Source: a virus. Taken from it: a stretch of DNA of 28,437 bases. The position numbers were made by a program, and so were the translations under genes. Within the stretch, counting starts at the first letter, position 1, and the number at the start of each line of letters is the position of its first letter. Shown piece after piece: positions 20,854 to 28,437 of this stretch. The stretch is from positions 1-28,437 of the IMG/VR virus record IMGVR_UViG_3300035698_010038. One strand, written 5' to 3'. The notes beneath the pieces are model-generated. The model worked only from the letters and a program-made list of their open reading frames with translations. It searched no databases and was not told the DNA's origin.

Positions 20854-22602
20854 TTGTCAATAATTAGAAGATCAAGACAAAATATAATGGCAGCAATGCA
20901 AAGCTATCTGCAAAATTTGTCTGGGAATCAATTAACAGATTTTAACACAGGATCAGTATTAAATTCTATTCTAGATACTGTTGCGGCTGAATTAGAAAAT
21001 ATATATAATGAAAATTATCAAGTATATTTAGCTAGTTATATTGCTACAGCTACTGGAAATGATTTAGACAATAAGGCTTCTGATTTTGGATTGACAAGAT
21101 TAATCGCTGAATATTCATCTGGATATTTATTGTTTGGTAGAACATCAACTTCAAACGAAGATATTGTAATTCCAATTAGCACAATAGCCACTACCGCTAC
21201 GTCGTCTACAGCAAATGCTATTCAATTTGAAACTTCTGAATATGCAGTATTGCCTGCTGGCGGATTATCTGTAAGAGTTGCCGCTGTTGCGAGAACGGCT
21301 GGAGCAAATGGAAATGTTGATGTAAGTAGTATAGTTGTATTGTCTAATCCACCAAGCGGAATAGAATATGTTACTAATGCTTCTACATTTAGTGGTGGAA
21401 ATGATGAAGAAACAGATAAAGATTTAAGAAATAGGATACCCGCCTATCTCAACGGACTACAAAGGGGAACTAAAGATGCAATTGAATATGCTGCAAAAAC
21501 AATTATTGGAGTAGTTGATGCCTATGTAGAAGAAAATTCACCAACATTAGGTTATGCTTATTGCTGGGTAGCAGATTCTACCGGGACTGCTTCTAACCAA
21601 TTATTAAGTGCTGTTCAAACAGTTATTGATGAATATAAGCCTCTGGGAACAACTGTAACGGCAAGAGCCCCAATAGTGCATCCAATAGATGTAGAAATGT
21701 GGGTAACTTTATCATCTGGTTATTCTTTTTCTGCGGTACAGGCTTCTTTAGAAGCTATATTAACAGAATATTTTAATGCTAAGAAAATAGGGGAAGATGT
21801 TTATAGATCAGAATTTATAAATCTTATTCAAGGAGTTAACGGGGTAAGTAGAATAAATACAAATACAGAAACATTAGCCAGTGGAACATATACTTGTGAT
21901 ACAGATATAATACAAAATGAACTTCATACTACAACTGATAAATCAACAGTAGAGACAGATTATAATTGTTATTCAGTTCAAGGAGTTTATTTGTCTTCTG
22001 ATACGCTTAAAACAGGAACTAACTATTCACAAAGTTGGGATAGAGAAATAGTTACTACATACGACGTACCTATAGAAAATGAATATCATATTCCAGATTC
22101 AATATCACAAGTTAGTACAACGTATTTTATTGATTCTGTAGTTGGGGTTTATACAGATACAACAAAAACTGGAACAAATTATTATTTACCATCCGGAACT
22201 TCATCAGCAGGGGGAACAACAGTATATCTTGGAACTAATCTACCTTCAGCATCAACTCCAGTTTACGTAGAGTATGTTGAATATGATTTAGGTTCAAATA
22301 CTAATACAGCAGTCAATATAGATTATACTCGCCAAAAAGTAGAAGTAACTAATACTATTGCAGAGGTAAAAGGAGTATATGCTGATACAGATACAGCAAA
22401 AGAAAATGATTATTATTTTGGTGGAAATTTTAGTGATAAAACTATTTATTTAGGTAAAGCATTTTCTAATAATGCTCAAATAGTAGTAGTAGATTATTGG
22501 GCTGAGGCAAATTCGCAAGGATTAAAACCCTATTACGATGTTTCAGTAGCTAACAGTTCTACAGCTCGCGCAAGAATAATAACAATACACCAAATTTCTT
22601 AA
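20854..22602 (+). CDS. Baseplate J-like wedge protein with three beta modules
   Basis: 582 residues from TTG 20854, chosen because GGAGGTGA (20839-20846) lies 7 nt before it; the next ATG (20887) has no ribosome site and would remove conserved N-terminal sequence. Residues 1-350 are a gpJ/gp6-like protein: FNTGSVLNSILDTVAAELEN, ATGNDLDNKASDFGLTR, DLRNRIPAYLNGLQRGTKDA, then VVDAYVEENSPTLGYAYCWV and DEYKPLGTTVTARAP. It polymerises with gp25-like protein into the wedge. Residues about 355-552 hold three copies of the recurring module (SVQGVYLSSDT; SVVGVYTDTTKTGTNYYLPSG; EVKGVYADTDTAKENDYYF). The end (SQGLKPYYDVSVANSSTARARI) returns to gpJ-like text, so the modules are inserted rather than appended. 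Confidence 0.82.
   Translation: MSIIRRSRQNIMAAMQSYLQNLSGNQLTDFNTGSVLNSILDTVAAELENIYNENYQVYLASYIATATGNDLDNKASDFGLTRLIAEYSSGYLLFGRTSTSNEDIVIPISTIATTATSSTANAIQFETSEYAVLPAGGLSVRVAAVARTAGANGNVDVSSIVVLSNPPSGIEYVTNASTFSGGNDEETDKDLRNRIPAYLNGLQRGTKDAIEYAAKTIIGVVDAYVEENSPTLGYAYCWVADSTGTASNQLLSAVQTVIDEYKPLGTTVTARAPIVHPIDVEMWVTLSSGYSFSAVQASLEAILTEYFNAKKIGEDVYRSEFINLIQGVNGVSRINTNTETLASGTYTCDTDIIQNELHTTTDKSTVETDYNCYSVQGVYLSSDTLKTGTNYSQSWDREIVTTYDVPIENEYHIPDSISQVSTTYFIDSVVGVYTDTTKTGTNYYLPSGTSSAGGTTVYLGTNLPSASTPVYVEYVEYDLGSNTNTAVNIDYTRQKVEVTNTIAEVKGVYADTDTAKENDYYFGGNFSDKTIYLGKAFSNNAQIVVVDYWAEANSQGLKPYYDVSVANSSTARARIITIHQIS
21915..22510 (+). repeat. Recurring beta module, three tandem copies in the gpJ-like protein
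   Basis: Three copies begin near SVQGVY, SVVGVY and EVKGVY and end in strands such as VYVEYVEY and IVVVDYWAE. The first copy is degenerate (GTNYSQSW and then a break). The copies interrupt the C-terminal part of a wedge protein and lengthen it by about 200 residues. Confidence 0.65.
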
Positions 22603-22610
22603 AGGATAAA

Positions 22611-24266
22611 ATGTCTAATTCACTAATAAATGAACCTTTATATACAAAAGGTAAAACAAATACTTTATTTTGGACAAGTGGCTCAGTTGCGCTTGTTCCT
22701 GTTGAATTTTTGATAGAAAGAAGTTCTACAAATAGCTTTTATACTGATGATATTACAACAAACGAAGGTGTAATAATAACAGACGAAAGTCATCAAACAT
22801 CTGGAACACGATTTATATATGCAACTTATAGTCCAGAGAGCGTTCAAGGTGTTTATTTAGAATCAGATGCTTATAAAATAAATAACTATTATACTTCCGG
22901 CAGTGGTTTTGTACGTAATGAAATTAGACTAGCTACGTTAGTTTCAAGTGAAAATTCTCAAGTACTAGTTGATTATACTAGAAGCGGATGGACAACACAA
23001 GACTATGATACTCATTTTAACTTGATAGATACTAATACATATTATTATAGACTAAAGGTTAAAAATATTGAAAATTCTATGACATCAGGTAGTTTCTATG
23101 TATTTTCAACGCAAGATGATAAAATAGATGAATTAAAAATAATATCTCCAACTGGTAAAGAATTTTGGAGGGGCGGGACAACAAGAGAAGTTTTGTGGGA
23201 AGCAGTAGATAATGATTCTGGAATTAGTGATGCAGATTCATTAATAGAATATAGCAGAGATAGCGGTATTACTTGGAATACATTAGTGTCAGGTTCTATT
23301 ATACCAAGTGAAAACATTATAACAAATGAACAGCAAAATTCTGTTAATAATCATAGAATATATACAAATTATGATATAAAATCTATAACAAGTATATATC
23401 CTATTGGAATTGGTTCTGGAACAAACTGGTATTATCATCCTTTAGCGTCTGGCAGTAATTTTGTATCTGGAAAAGAAATATATTTAACCTATCCTTTACC
23501 AAGTGATACAACTCCGGTTCAAATAACATACACAACTTATGGTATATATAATTGGCTATTACCGACTACCTTAGATAGTAATAATTGGAGATTAAAATTT
23601 ACAGTAAAAGATAAAGTTGAAAATACAAGAATAGAATCAATGACTGATGATTTTACAATAATGACTCCAATAGATAGATTAACTGATATTTTTAAAAAAG
23701 AAGAAGATACAAATACAGCTAGTTTATTAAATACTTTTGGAGATAGTATAGATGACAATAATGATAATACAGTTAGTATAGAAAATAATCTTTATTATAA
23801 TGGTTCATATGGTGCTGATTTAGATGGCTATGCTACTAGTATGGAATTAACAAGATATACTAATGAACCTGATTATGAGTTAAGAGAGAGAATAAAACAC
23901 GAAACAAGAATAGCAGATACTAAATTAGCATTAATTGATTATTTAGATTTATATTCTACCGTTAATACAAACGATTTGATTATAGATGAATGGGTTGGCG
24001 GAAATAGCGATGAAAACTTCTTTTTAAATTATTCTTATCTAGATTATACAGATAGAATGACATCTGGAACAAATATGGATCCATTTTCTTTTGATGTTTG
24101 GATAAGGCCGCTATATTATGATTCTATAACCTATAGAAAAATAGCTGACGCTATAACCAAAACAAGACCGGTAAGTACAACAGCGTATGTAAGAATTCTT
24201 TCAGGAGAAGCATATGGAAGTTTTACGTATGGAACTGGACATAAATATGGAGCATCAACATTTTAA
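22611..24266 (+). CDS. Baseplate/tail protein, gpI-like C terminus with Ig-like and beta modules
   Basis: 551 residues; AAAGGA (22602-22607) before ATG. N terminus: 'NTLFWTSGSVALVPVEFLIE', then a copy of the recurring module (SPESVQGVYLESDAYKINNYY; VLVDYTRSG). Residues about 180-235 look like an Ig/fibronectin-like domain (LKIISPTGKEFWRGGTTREV; WEAVDNDSG; SRDSGITWNTL), followed by a second module (SITSIYPIGIGSGTNWYYHP; YPLPSDTTPVQITYTTYG). The C-terminal third (about 365-551) has TRYTNEPDYELRERIKHETR and a Tyr/Asp-rich end with YGSFTYGTGHKYGASTF, resembling baseplate proteins that attach fibres (P2 gpI/YmfQ type). Attribution to gpI rests mainly on position after gpJ. An HNH remnant follows the stop. 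Confidence 0.6.
   Translation: MSNSLINEPLYTKGKTNTLFWTSGSVALVPVEFLIERSSTNSFYTDDITTNEGVIITDESHQTSGTRFIYATYSPESVQGVYLESDAYKINNYYTSGSGFVRNEIRLATLVSSENSQVLVDYTRSGWTTQDYDTHFNLIDTNTYYYRLKVKNIENSMTSGSFYVFSTQDDKIDELKIISPTGKEFWRGGTTREVLWEAVDNDSGISDADSLIEYSRDSGITWNTLVSGSIIPSENIITNEQQNSVNNHRIYTNYDIKSITSIYPIGIGSGTNWYYHPLASGSNFVSGKEIYLTYPLPSDTTPVQITYTTYGIYNWLLPTTLDSNNWRLKFTVKDKVENTRIESMTDDFTIMTPIDRLTDIFKKEEDTNTASLLNTFGDSIDDNNDNTVSIENNLYYNGSYGADLDGYATSMELTRYTNEPDYELRERIKHETRIADTKLALIDYLDLYSTVNTNDLIIDEWVGGNSDENFFLNYSYLDYTDRMTSGTNMDPFSFDVWIRPLYYDSITYRKIADAITKTRPVSTTAYVRILSGEAYGSFTYGTGHKYGASTF
22770..22985 (+). repeat. Recurring beta module, copy 1 in the gpI-like protein
   Basis: It contains 'YSPESVQGVYLESDAYKINN', then YYTSGSG, RNEIRLATL and VLVDYTRSG. 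It follows the same order as the copies in the two upstream wedge proteins, and SVQGVYL is identical to the first copy of the gpJ-like protein. Confidence 0.6.
23317..23545 (+). repeat. Recurring beta module, copy 2 in the gpI-like protein
   Basis: It contains 'YDIKSITSIYPIGIGSGTNW', YYHPLASGS, GKEIYLTYPLPSDTTPVQI and TYTTYG. It is separated from copy 1 by an Ig-like domain, so the modules alternate with other beta domains along the protein. Confidence 0.6.
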
Positions 24267-24268
24267 TT

Positions 24269-24376
24269 AAGAATAATAACAATCCCAACAATTTAATAAG
24301 TTTATGTTTACCTTATCATATGCAAACTAATTTTGGAAGGGATGATTGGATTAAATATTTTCAAGATAAAAAATAA
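24269..24376 (+). pseudogene. HNH homing endonuclease remnant 2 (C-terminal fragment)
   Basis: In a frame different from the preceding gene, KNNNNPNNLISLCLPYHMQT and NFGRDDWIKYFQDKK then TAA (24374-24376). It matches the end of HNH nucleases and the remnant at 9862-9993 (NN-x-PNNLI-x-LC...H-x-x-TN..R..W). The second Cys of CxxC is Tyr here, and no start or first half is present, so it cannot be active. It fills the only gap between the gpI-like and fibre genes. Confidence 0.75.
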
Positions 24377-24396
24377 ACTTAAGAATGGAGGTCGAG

Positions 24397-25308
24397 ATGG
24401 ACAAGCGTATTTTTACTACAAGAATGAAACCAACAGCTAGTGATATGAATTATATAGTTAATGATTCAGAAACTAGTGATTGGAATTCAAACAAAGAAGT
24501 TTTATTTGATACTGATACTGTTCAAACAGGGTTAATAGCATCTACTACTGGCAATAACGAAGTTATTGTTTCTGCGGGAAGAGCATTTAGTTATTCTGAC
24601 GGAGCAAGAATAAATGTTCCTGCAGGCGCGACACTTAAATGGGACGGAACTGATGGTAAAGCGTGTGCTAGTAATACTAATAGAATGGATTTAGTATCAA
24701 TATCTCATACATATTTTGACGGTTCAACTCAGCCGAGACAATTTATAGATATTGATCCGACATCATCTACTTATGGGCAAGCATATATATCGAATGTAGT
24801 AACAAACAAAACTGATTATTATAGTTTTACAATAACTTCTGGAACAACAACGGCAAGTAAAACTGTATATTCAGTTCCGCAATGTCCCTCTGGAACAATT
24901 CCTTTATTTACCACGGTTATAATTTCAGGCTCTTCAACAAATATACAATCTGCTAATATAGATAATAATGTATTTAACAGATATAGACAAAACGGCTCAG
25001 TAAAAACTTTAAGAGATGTAACAAAAACACTTTGTTATGATTCTGGCTGGCAGCAGGTTCCTGCAACATCTGGAACAGTATTAACAGAAACAGCAGAAAA
25101 ACATCTACAACCAAATATTGTTTTAACTGTAAGACCAAATAGTTTAGAAGATGACCGTTACTATACAGACGGATTTTTTGCATCATCTGATAATGTAACT
25201 AGTGCCTATAGTGCCTACTATGATGCAAATACAGGAGAAGTTCTTGTTTACAACAATACAAATGAAACAAGATATGCAAGAGTTTTACTAATGGATTATA
25301 TATCTTAA
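24397..25308 (+). CDS. Tail fibre / baseplate appendage protein
   Basis: 303 residues from ATG 24397, chosen because GGAGG (24387-24391) lies 5 nt upstream; the in-frame ATG 24385 overlaps that site. The N terminus, MDKRIFTTRMKPTASDMNYI, resembles attachment parts of phage tail proteins. VIVSAGRAFSYSDGARINVP and RMDLVSISHTYFDGSTQPRQ are beta-rich and like the domains found in receptor-binding or accessory tail proteins. No enzyme motif is seen. It follows the gpI-like gene and precedes the larger fibre, so it probably links or decorates the fibre. Confidence 0.6.
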   Translation: MDKRIFTTRMKPTASDMNYIVNDSETSDWNSNKEVLFDTDTVQTGLIASTTGNNEVIVSAGRAFSYSDGARINVPAGATLKWDGTDGKACASNTNRMDLVSISHTYFDGSTQPRQFIDIDPTSSTYGQAYISNVVTNKTDYYSFTITSGTTTASKTVYSVPQCPSGTIPLFTTVIISGSSTNIQSANIDNNVFNRYRQNGSVKTLRDVTKTLCYDSGWQQVPATSGTVLTETAEKHLQPNIVLTVRPNSLEDDRYYTDGFFASSDNVTSAYSAYYDANTGEVLVYNNTNETRYARVLLMDYIS

Positions 25309-25326
25309 GGAGGAGAGGTGAAATAA

Positions 25327-26589
25327 ATGTCATATTCCCAATACCCCACAACCTATGACTCATTTACATACAGACAAAATGTTACTGATAATGTAAACGC
25401 TATTGATGTTAACGAAATACAAGATGGTGTAAAAGCAGTAGAACAAACTTTGGGAATAAATCCACAAGGTAGCCAAAATACTGTAGCAGAAAGATTTAAT
25501 ACTAGTATGGATTCTGCTGGAAATATAACTACAAATTCTACTACAGCACAATACTTTTTGGTGGATTCTGGTGGAGCATCAACTTCACCATATCTACAGT
25601 TAAGCGGTTTATATAATAAAAGATTAACTTGGAATAATTCCAGTAGTAGATTTGAATTAAATGGTAATGGATATTTTGGAGGATCACTTACAATAGCATC
25701 TAATTTAGGTATTGCTGGAACATTAAGTGGGGTTACTAGCTTAACTATGAGTAGCCAACTTATAAATACATTATCTATAGGGACTTCTCCGTTTGTCATA
25801 ACATCTACAACTAAAGTAAGTAATTTAAATGTGGATTTAATAGATGGAGTTAATGTTGCATCATTAACTAATACTAGATTATTAAGGTATAATTCTGCGG
25901 GAACACAAATAGAAAACGCCACTATTACTGAAAGCTCAGGAGCTCTTGCGGGGATTACAACACTAGGACTTTCTGGGGCAATAGCAGGAGCTACTACTAC
26001 CAATACAATTAATAATATTATCATAAACAACGGGGCAATAAGCAACATATCCAGTTTAAATTTATCTGGAGCAATTACAGGAGCCACTTCTACAAATACA
26101 ATTAATGGACTAATTATAAATTCAGGTGCATTAAGTGGAATTGGTTCATTAACTATGGGTGGGAAATTTTATTTATCAGCGGTTGCTGCTTCTGCACAAG
26201 TAAATGTAAAAAGTATAACAACTTCCACGGGAGGGACTTGGACTGCTTTCTATGGGGAATGTGATGATTATACTGCAGGTACAACAGTTGCTATGGGAAT
26301 GAGAATTGCTGGTAATACGGGTTCGCTTGGATTAGAAAGAACACGAAATGATAATGGATTATCTTTTGTTGTAAAACAGACTGACTCAGTGGGAGCTTCA
26401 TTTGAATCGTTGAAAATATCTTATACCAAAGCTGCTACATTTGCTGGGTCTGTTTCGGCTACTTCTTATTCTGTTGGGGCAACCCCCGGATTTAATGGGT
26501 CTAGAACATGGGAGGATTATAGCCAGGATCATAAAACGCATACCGTTACAATAACTAATGGAATTATAACTGCATGGACGGCGAGTTAA
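25327..26589 (+). CDS. Tail fibre protein with tandem repeats
   Basis: 420 residues; AGGAGAGG (25309-25316) before ATG. The N terminus has NVNAIDVNEIQDGVKAVEQT, LGINPQGSQNTVAERF, a well-known phage fibre-start pattern. The centre is Ser/Thr/Asn/Gly-rich and includes a 31-residue repeat (LSGAI-x-GAT-x-x-NTIN) suggestive of a trimeric beta-helical shaft, with ILI-type spacing and 'GITTLGLSG' turns. The C terminus (about 290-420) is more complex (STGGTWTAFYGECDDYTAGT; RTWEDYSQDHKTHTVTITNG) and could be the receptor-binding end. No chaperone gene is recognised downstream. Confidence 0.75.
   Translation: MSYSQYPTTYDSFTYRQNVTDNVNAIDVNEIQDGVKAVEQTLGINPQGSQNTVAERFNTSMDSAGNITTNSTTAQYFLVDSGGASTSPYLQLSGLYNKRLTWNNSSSRFELNGNGYFGGSLTIASNLGIAGTLSGVTSLTMSSQLINTLSIGTSPFVITSTTKVSNLNVDLIDGVNVASLTNTRLLRYNSAGTQIENATITESSGALAGITTLGLSGAIAGATTTNTINNIIINNGAISNISSLNLSGAITGATSTNTINGLIINSGALSGIGSLTMGGKFYLSAVAASAQVNVKSITTSTGGTWTAFYGECDDYTAGTTVAMGMRIAGNTGSLGLERTRNDNGLSFVVKQTDSVGASFESLKISYTKAATFAGSVSATSYSVGATPGFNGSRTWEDYSQDHKTHTVTITNGIITAWTAS
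25963..26148 (+). repeat. Tandem 31-residue repeats in the tail fibre
   Basis: Two adjacent 93-nt units (25963-26055 and 26056-26148) encode LGLSGAIAGATTTNTINNII and LNLSGAITGATSTNTINGLI with matched ends (INNGAISNISS; INSGALSGIGS). Degenerate units continue on both sides (for example LTMSSQLINTL). This repeat can vary in number by slippage or recombination and would change shaft length. Confidence 0.75.
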
Positions 26590-26731
26590 TGTAGAAGTAA
26601 AATAAAACATGGTTTTAAAAATATATATAATAGATAAGTCTTCAAAAATAGGAACACACCAAGAAAAAAGAATTGTAAAAACGCCTAACGGCTGTTTTAC
26701 AAGAAATCAGTGGGTCGGAAAAAAAGAAAAT

Positions 26732-27298
26732 ATGAATGATACTATAAAGAGATTTGGTATTTGTTTAGCTGGAATAGTAATACTTCTTGGGTCTATGTTT
26801 GTTTGTCCTAATGGAGTTTTAGCGTCAGAAAAATATAAAGAGAATTTAGAACCTCAAGAAAAATCTGAATATGAAATAAATTATAAAAATTTAGGTTTTT
26901 CATCAGAGATAGAAGCTAAAGTTCATTTAATAAAACTTATAGAAAAAAATACATTAAAAAAGCAAGAAGGAAAACGGTGGTCTCAAAATGAAAAGATAAT
27001 GTATGCTAATTTTATAAAATTATGTCATGAAGATATAAGTCAGACAATAAGAAAAATTAATGCACCAAATTCTACATATCACGAGCAGAATCCGCTTGTC
27101 GCTCCTATAGTTGATAAGCCAGATTTATTTAGAGCGAGTGGGATTATAGGGCAGACCTATTTAACCAACAGATGGACTAATATGAATTCTACACAGAGAA
27201 CATTTGAATTATTAATATGTAATTTGATAGAAATTGTTGCTCTGTGCGGTTCTAGTGAACCTGTGACAATGATGTTCGGGATTGATTTTTGTGTATAA
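26732..27298 (+). CDS. Secreted or membrane-anchored hypothetical protein
   Basis: 188 residues from ATG 26732. The frame is open to ATG 26609 (229 residues), but neither start has a good ribosome site; I favour 26732 because it gives a classical signal peptide: MNDTIKRFGI, a hydrophobic core CLAGIVILLGSMFV, then CPNGVLA-S, an A-x-A-like cleavage end. The mature part is helical and charged (AKVHLIKLIEKNTLKKQEGK; MYANFIKLCHEDISQTIRKI), then FRASGIIGQTYLTNRWTNMN and a hydrophobic end. Position before membrane and peptidase genes suggests a lysis or envelope role. The sequence between 26609 and 26731 (MVLKIYIIDKSSKIG...) may be a leader or not translated. Function unknown. Confidence 0.5.
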   Translation: MNDTIKRFGICLAGIVILLGSMFVCPNGVLASEKYKENLEPQEKSEYEINYKNLGFSSEIEAKVHLIKLIEKNTLKKQEGKRWSQNEKIMYANFIKLCHEDISQTIRKINAPNSTYHEQNPLVAPIVDKPDLFRASGIIGQTYLTNRWTNMNSTQRTFELLICNLIEIVALCGSSEPVTMMFGIDFCV

Positions 27299-27470
27299 AA
27301 AACATTTAATACCTTTGATCAACACTTATTTTGACTTAATTGATTCTGATCAAAAAAGACAAGAATTGGTAGACTTATATGTTAATAGTCTTCCAAGAAA
27401 ACTGTCTTCAAAAGAAAAAGAATCGTTAAAAGAAAAACTACTAAATCTACCATTGGCAAAATGGTGCTGA
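27282..27470 (+). CDS. Small hypothetical protein (62 aa)
   Basis: Reads HLIPLINTYFDLIDSDQKRQ and ends in KLLNLPLAKWC. It overlaps the end of the preceding gene by 17 nt; start may be TTG 27282 or GTG 27291, and neither has a clear ribosome site. The text is helical and charged without a membrane segment. It is probably translated by coupling. It ends 15 nt before the next gene. Not recognised. Confidence 0.45.
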   Translation: MIFVYKKHLIPLINTYFDLIDSDQKRQELVDLYVNSLPRKLSSKEKESLKEKLLNLPLAKWC

Positions 27471-27485
27471 AGGGAAATATAAATA

Positions 27486-28154
27486 ATGGGATTTGAAGTA
27501 ATAGCTAATTATATTATAAAGTTATTTGGTCCAGAGAATGTTTGGGGAGTGTTAATAGCACTAACATTTTTAGCATATATAAAATTTCATGATAATGAAC
27601 ATAAAACACATCTTAAATTTCACAAAATAGACGATGAACGTTTTAACGAATTGAAGGAAACAGTAAAAGAAAAATTTGAGACAATACAAAATTCTCTTAG
27701 CGAAGTTAGACACATACTAGATAAATATACATTTAAGTTTGAATCCGATGAACAAAAAAAATATAGAGAAAAAGTTGATGGGATAATATTGCGTATTCGT
27801 TCTATAGGAGCAGAAATGGCCATGTTCTTAAAACAAGATATGCTTGAAGCTCAAGGTAAGGATAAAACAATTACTTTTGAAAAAGCAATACAACTTCTTG
27901 CGGATCTGCGAGAAAGGTTTAGACTAACTCTAATAAAAGATGGTTATGATGCGGGTATAATGGAAACATTAAAAAATACTGGCAATGTTATATTTGCCTT
28001 AATGAACGATAAAGTTAAACATATAGTAGAGATAGCAACTGATGAATCACTTAATGGATCTAAACCATATGCAATAGAGGCAATGATAAAAGAGTTGGAA
28101 ATATCTATGCTAGATAGATGGGAAAAAATGTTTATATCGGAGATGAAAAAATGA
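27486..28154 (+). CDS. Membrane-anchored coiled-coil protein (holin-like position)
   Basis: 222 residues; AAGGGA (27471-27476) before ATG. One N-terminal hydrophobic segment (about 17-33, ENVWGVLIALTFLAYIKF) is followed by a long charged helix with coiled-coil character (about 35-110, DERFNELKETVKEKFETIQN) and then helical text to the end. The single membrane anchor and its position immediately before the endolysin suggest a holin, anti-holin or spanin-like role, but the 180-residue soluble region is much longer than in most holins. It ends in an ATGA overlap with the endolysin. Function unproven. Confidence 0.55.
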   Translation: MGFEVIANYIIKLFGPENVWGVLIALTFLAYIKFHDNEHKTHLKFHKIDDERFNELKETVKEKFETIQNSLSEVRHILDKYTFKFESDEQKKYREKVDGIILRIRSIGAEMAMFLKQDMLEAQGKDKTITFEKAIQLLADLRERFRLTLIKDGYDAGIMETLKNTGNVIFALMNDKVKHIVEIATDESLNGSKPYAIEAMIKELEISMLDRWEKMFISEMKK

Positions 28155-28437
28155 ATATAATAGAATTTATAATTAATTTGTTTTGTAAATCAAAACCTGT
28201 AGAAATAACTATTGAGGCGACAGTTGCAAAAGAACTTGATAAACCAGAGAAAGTAAAAACGCTAGATTTAACTTTATTAGACAAAAAAGATATAGAAAAA
28301 GTAAAACTTTTATACCCAAGAATACAAGAAATTGTATATAAGTTTTTGTTAGATGTAAAAAAAGCAGGATTAAAAGGGGGTATATTTTCAGGGTATAGAA
28401 GTTTTGAAGAACAAAATGTTCTATATGCAAAAGGTAG
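28151..28437 (+). CDS. M15-family peptidase endolysin (partial, cut by window end)
   Basis: ATG 28151 overlaps the previous stop (ATGA). The frame is open to the end of the window (95 codons). The N-terminal 75 residues (MNIIEFIINLFCKSKPVEIT and on) include a short hydrophobic start. LTLLDKKDIEKVKLLYPRIQ and FSGYRSFEEQNVLYAKGR carry the entry to the M15/VanY-type fold, in which S-G-Y-R-S-x-x-x-Q-x-x-L-Y-x-x-G-R is the conserved substrate/zinc-proximal motif of L-Ala-D-Glu peptidases such as Ply500 and CwlK. The zinc ligands (H-x-x-G-x-A-x-D and a later H) would lie after the window. It cuts the peptide stem of host peptidoglycan for lysis. Confidence 0.8.
   Translation, partial: MNIIEFIINLFCKSKPVEITIEATVAKELDKPEKVKTLDLTLLDKKDIEKVKLLYPRIQEIVYKFLLDVKKAGLKGGIFSGYRSFEEQNVLYAKG

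Noticed and set aside
25353-26087. Long antisense open frame (244 codons) opposite the tail fibre
   Set aside because: It has no ribosome site and its composition mirrors the Thr/Ser/Asn repeats of the fibre gene; typical shadow of a repetitive AT-rich gene.
1-28437. CRISPR array, insertion sequence or tRNA gene
   Set aside because: No regular short repeats with spacers, terminal inverted repeats with a transposase, or tRNA-like cloverleaf was seen on either strand by eye.

Overview
The window looks like one contiguous late-gene (virion morphogenesis) cluster of a contractile-tailed phage (Caudoviricetes, myovirus morphology) or a prophage of one. All convincing genes are on the + strand, tightly packed, often with TAATG or ATGA junctions, strongly A+T-rich, and preceded by GGAGG-type ribosome sites. 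This fits a low-GC host, perhaps Bacillota, but no host gene is present to prove it.

Layout. Positions 1-3856 hold the 3' part of the major capsid protein (MCP) gene. It is split by three group I introns, each carrying a homing endonuclease gene (HEG). Two introns have splice sites I could place to the base from P1/P10 pairing (7-1355 and 1599-2520); the third (about 2734-3808) is placed less exactly. A strong hairpin at 3883-3910 closes the capsid unit. Positions 4056-9671 hold the head-tail connection genes: a tiny leader ORF, an unknown basic protein, a gp6-like connector, a free-standing HEG inserted at the connector's stop codon, an FtsK/SpoIIIE-like ATPase, an unusual neck protein, a HK97 gp10-like protein and a probable tail terminator. 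Positions 9686-16053 hold the tail shaft: a small ORF, tail sheath, three tandem tube-like paralogues, a tail-assembly-chaperone pair joined by a -1 frameshift (A AAA AAC at 13787-13793) and the tape measure protein. Positions 16085-26589 hold baseplate and fibres: hub, gpV-like spike, two unknown baseplate proteins, gp25-like wedge, gpJ-like wedge, a gpI-like protein with added beta domains, and two fibre-like proteins. Positions 26609-28437 hold a lysis-type region: a secreted protein, two small proteins, one with a membrane anchor, and an M15-type peptidase (endolysin) cut by the window end.

The window is unusually rich in homing endonucleases. There are four intact HEGs: two with Vsr/EDxHD-like catalytic ends and two with a shared PD-(D/E)xK-like end. 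There are also two decayed HNH fragments. Three observations stand out. (1) A covarying three-way-junction RNA lies just before the ribosome site of each intron HEG, whatever its position relative to the intron core. (2) The free-standing HEG has a synonymously recoded copy of the connector's last codons in front of it, with the displaced original tail left behind it. (3) A beta-rich module of about 60-70 residues recurs across several baseplate proteins.
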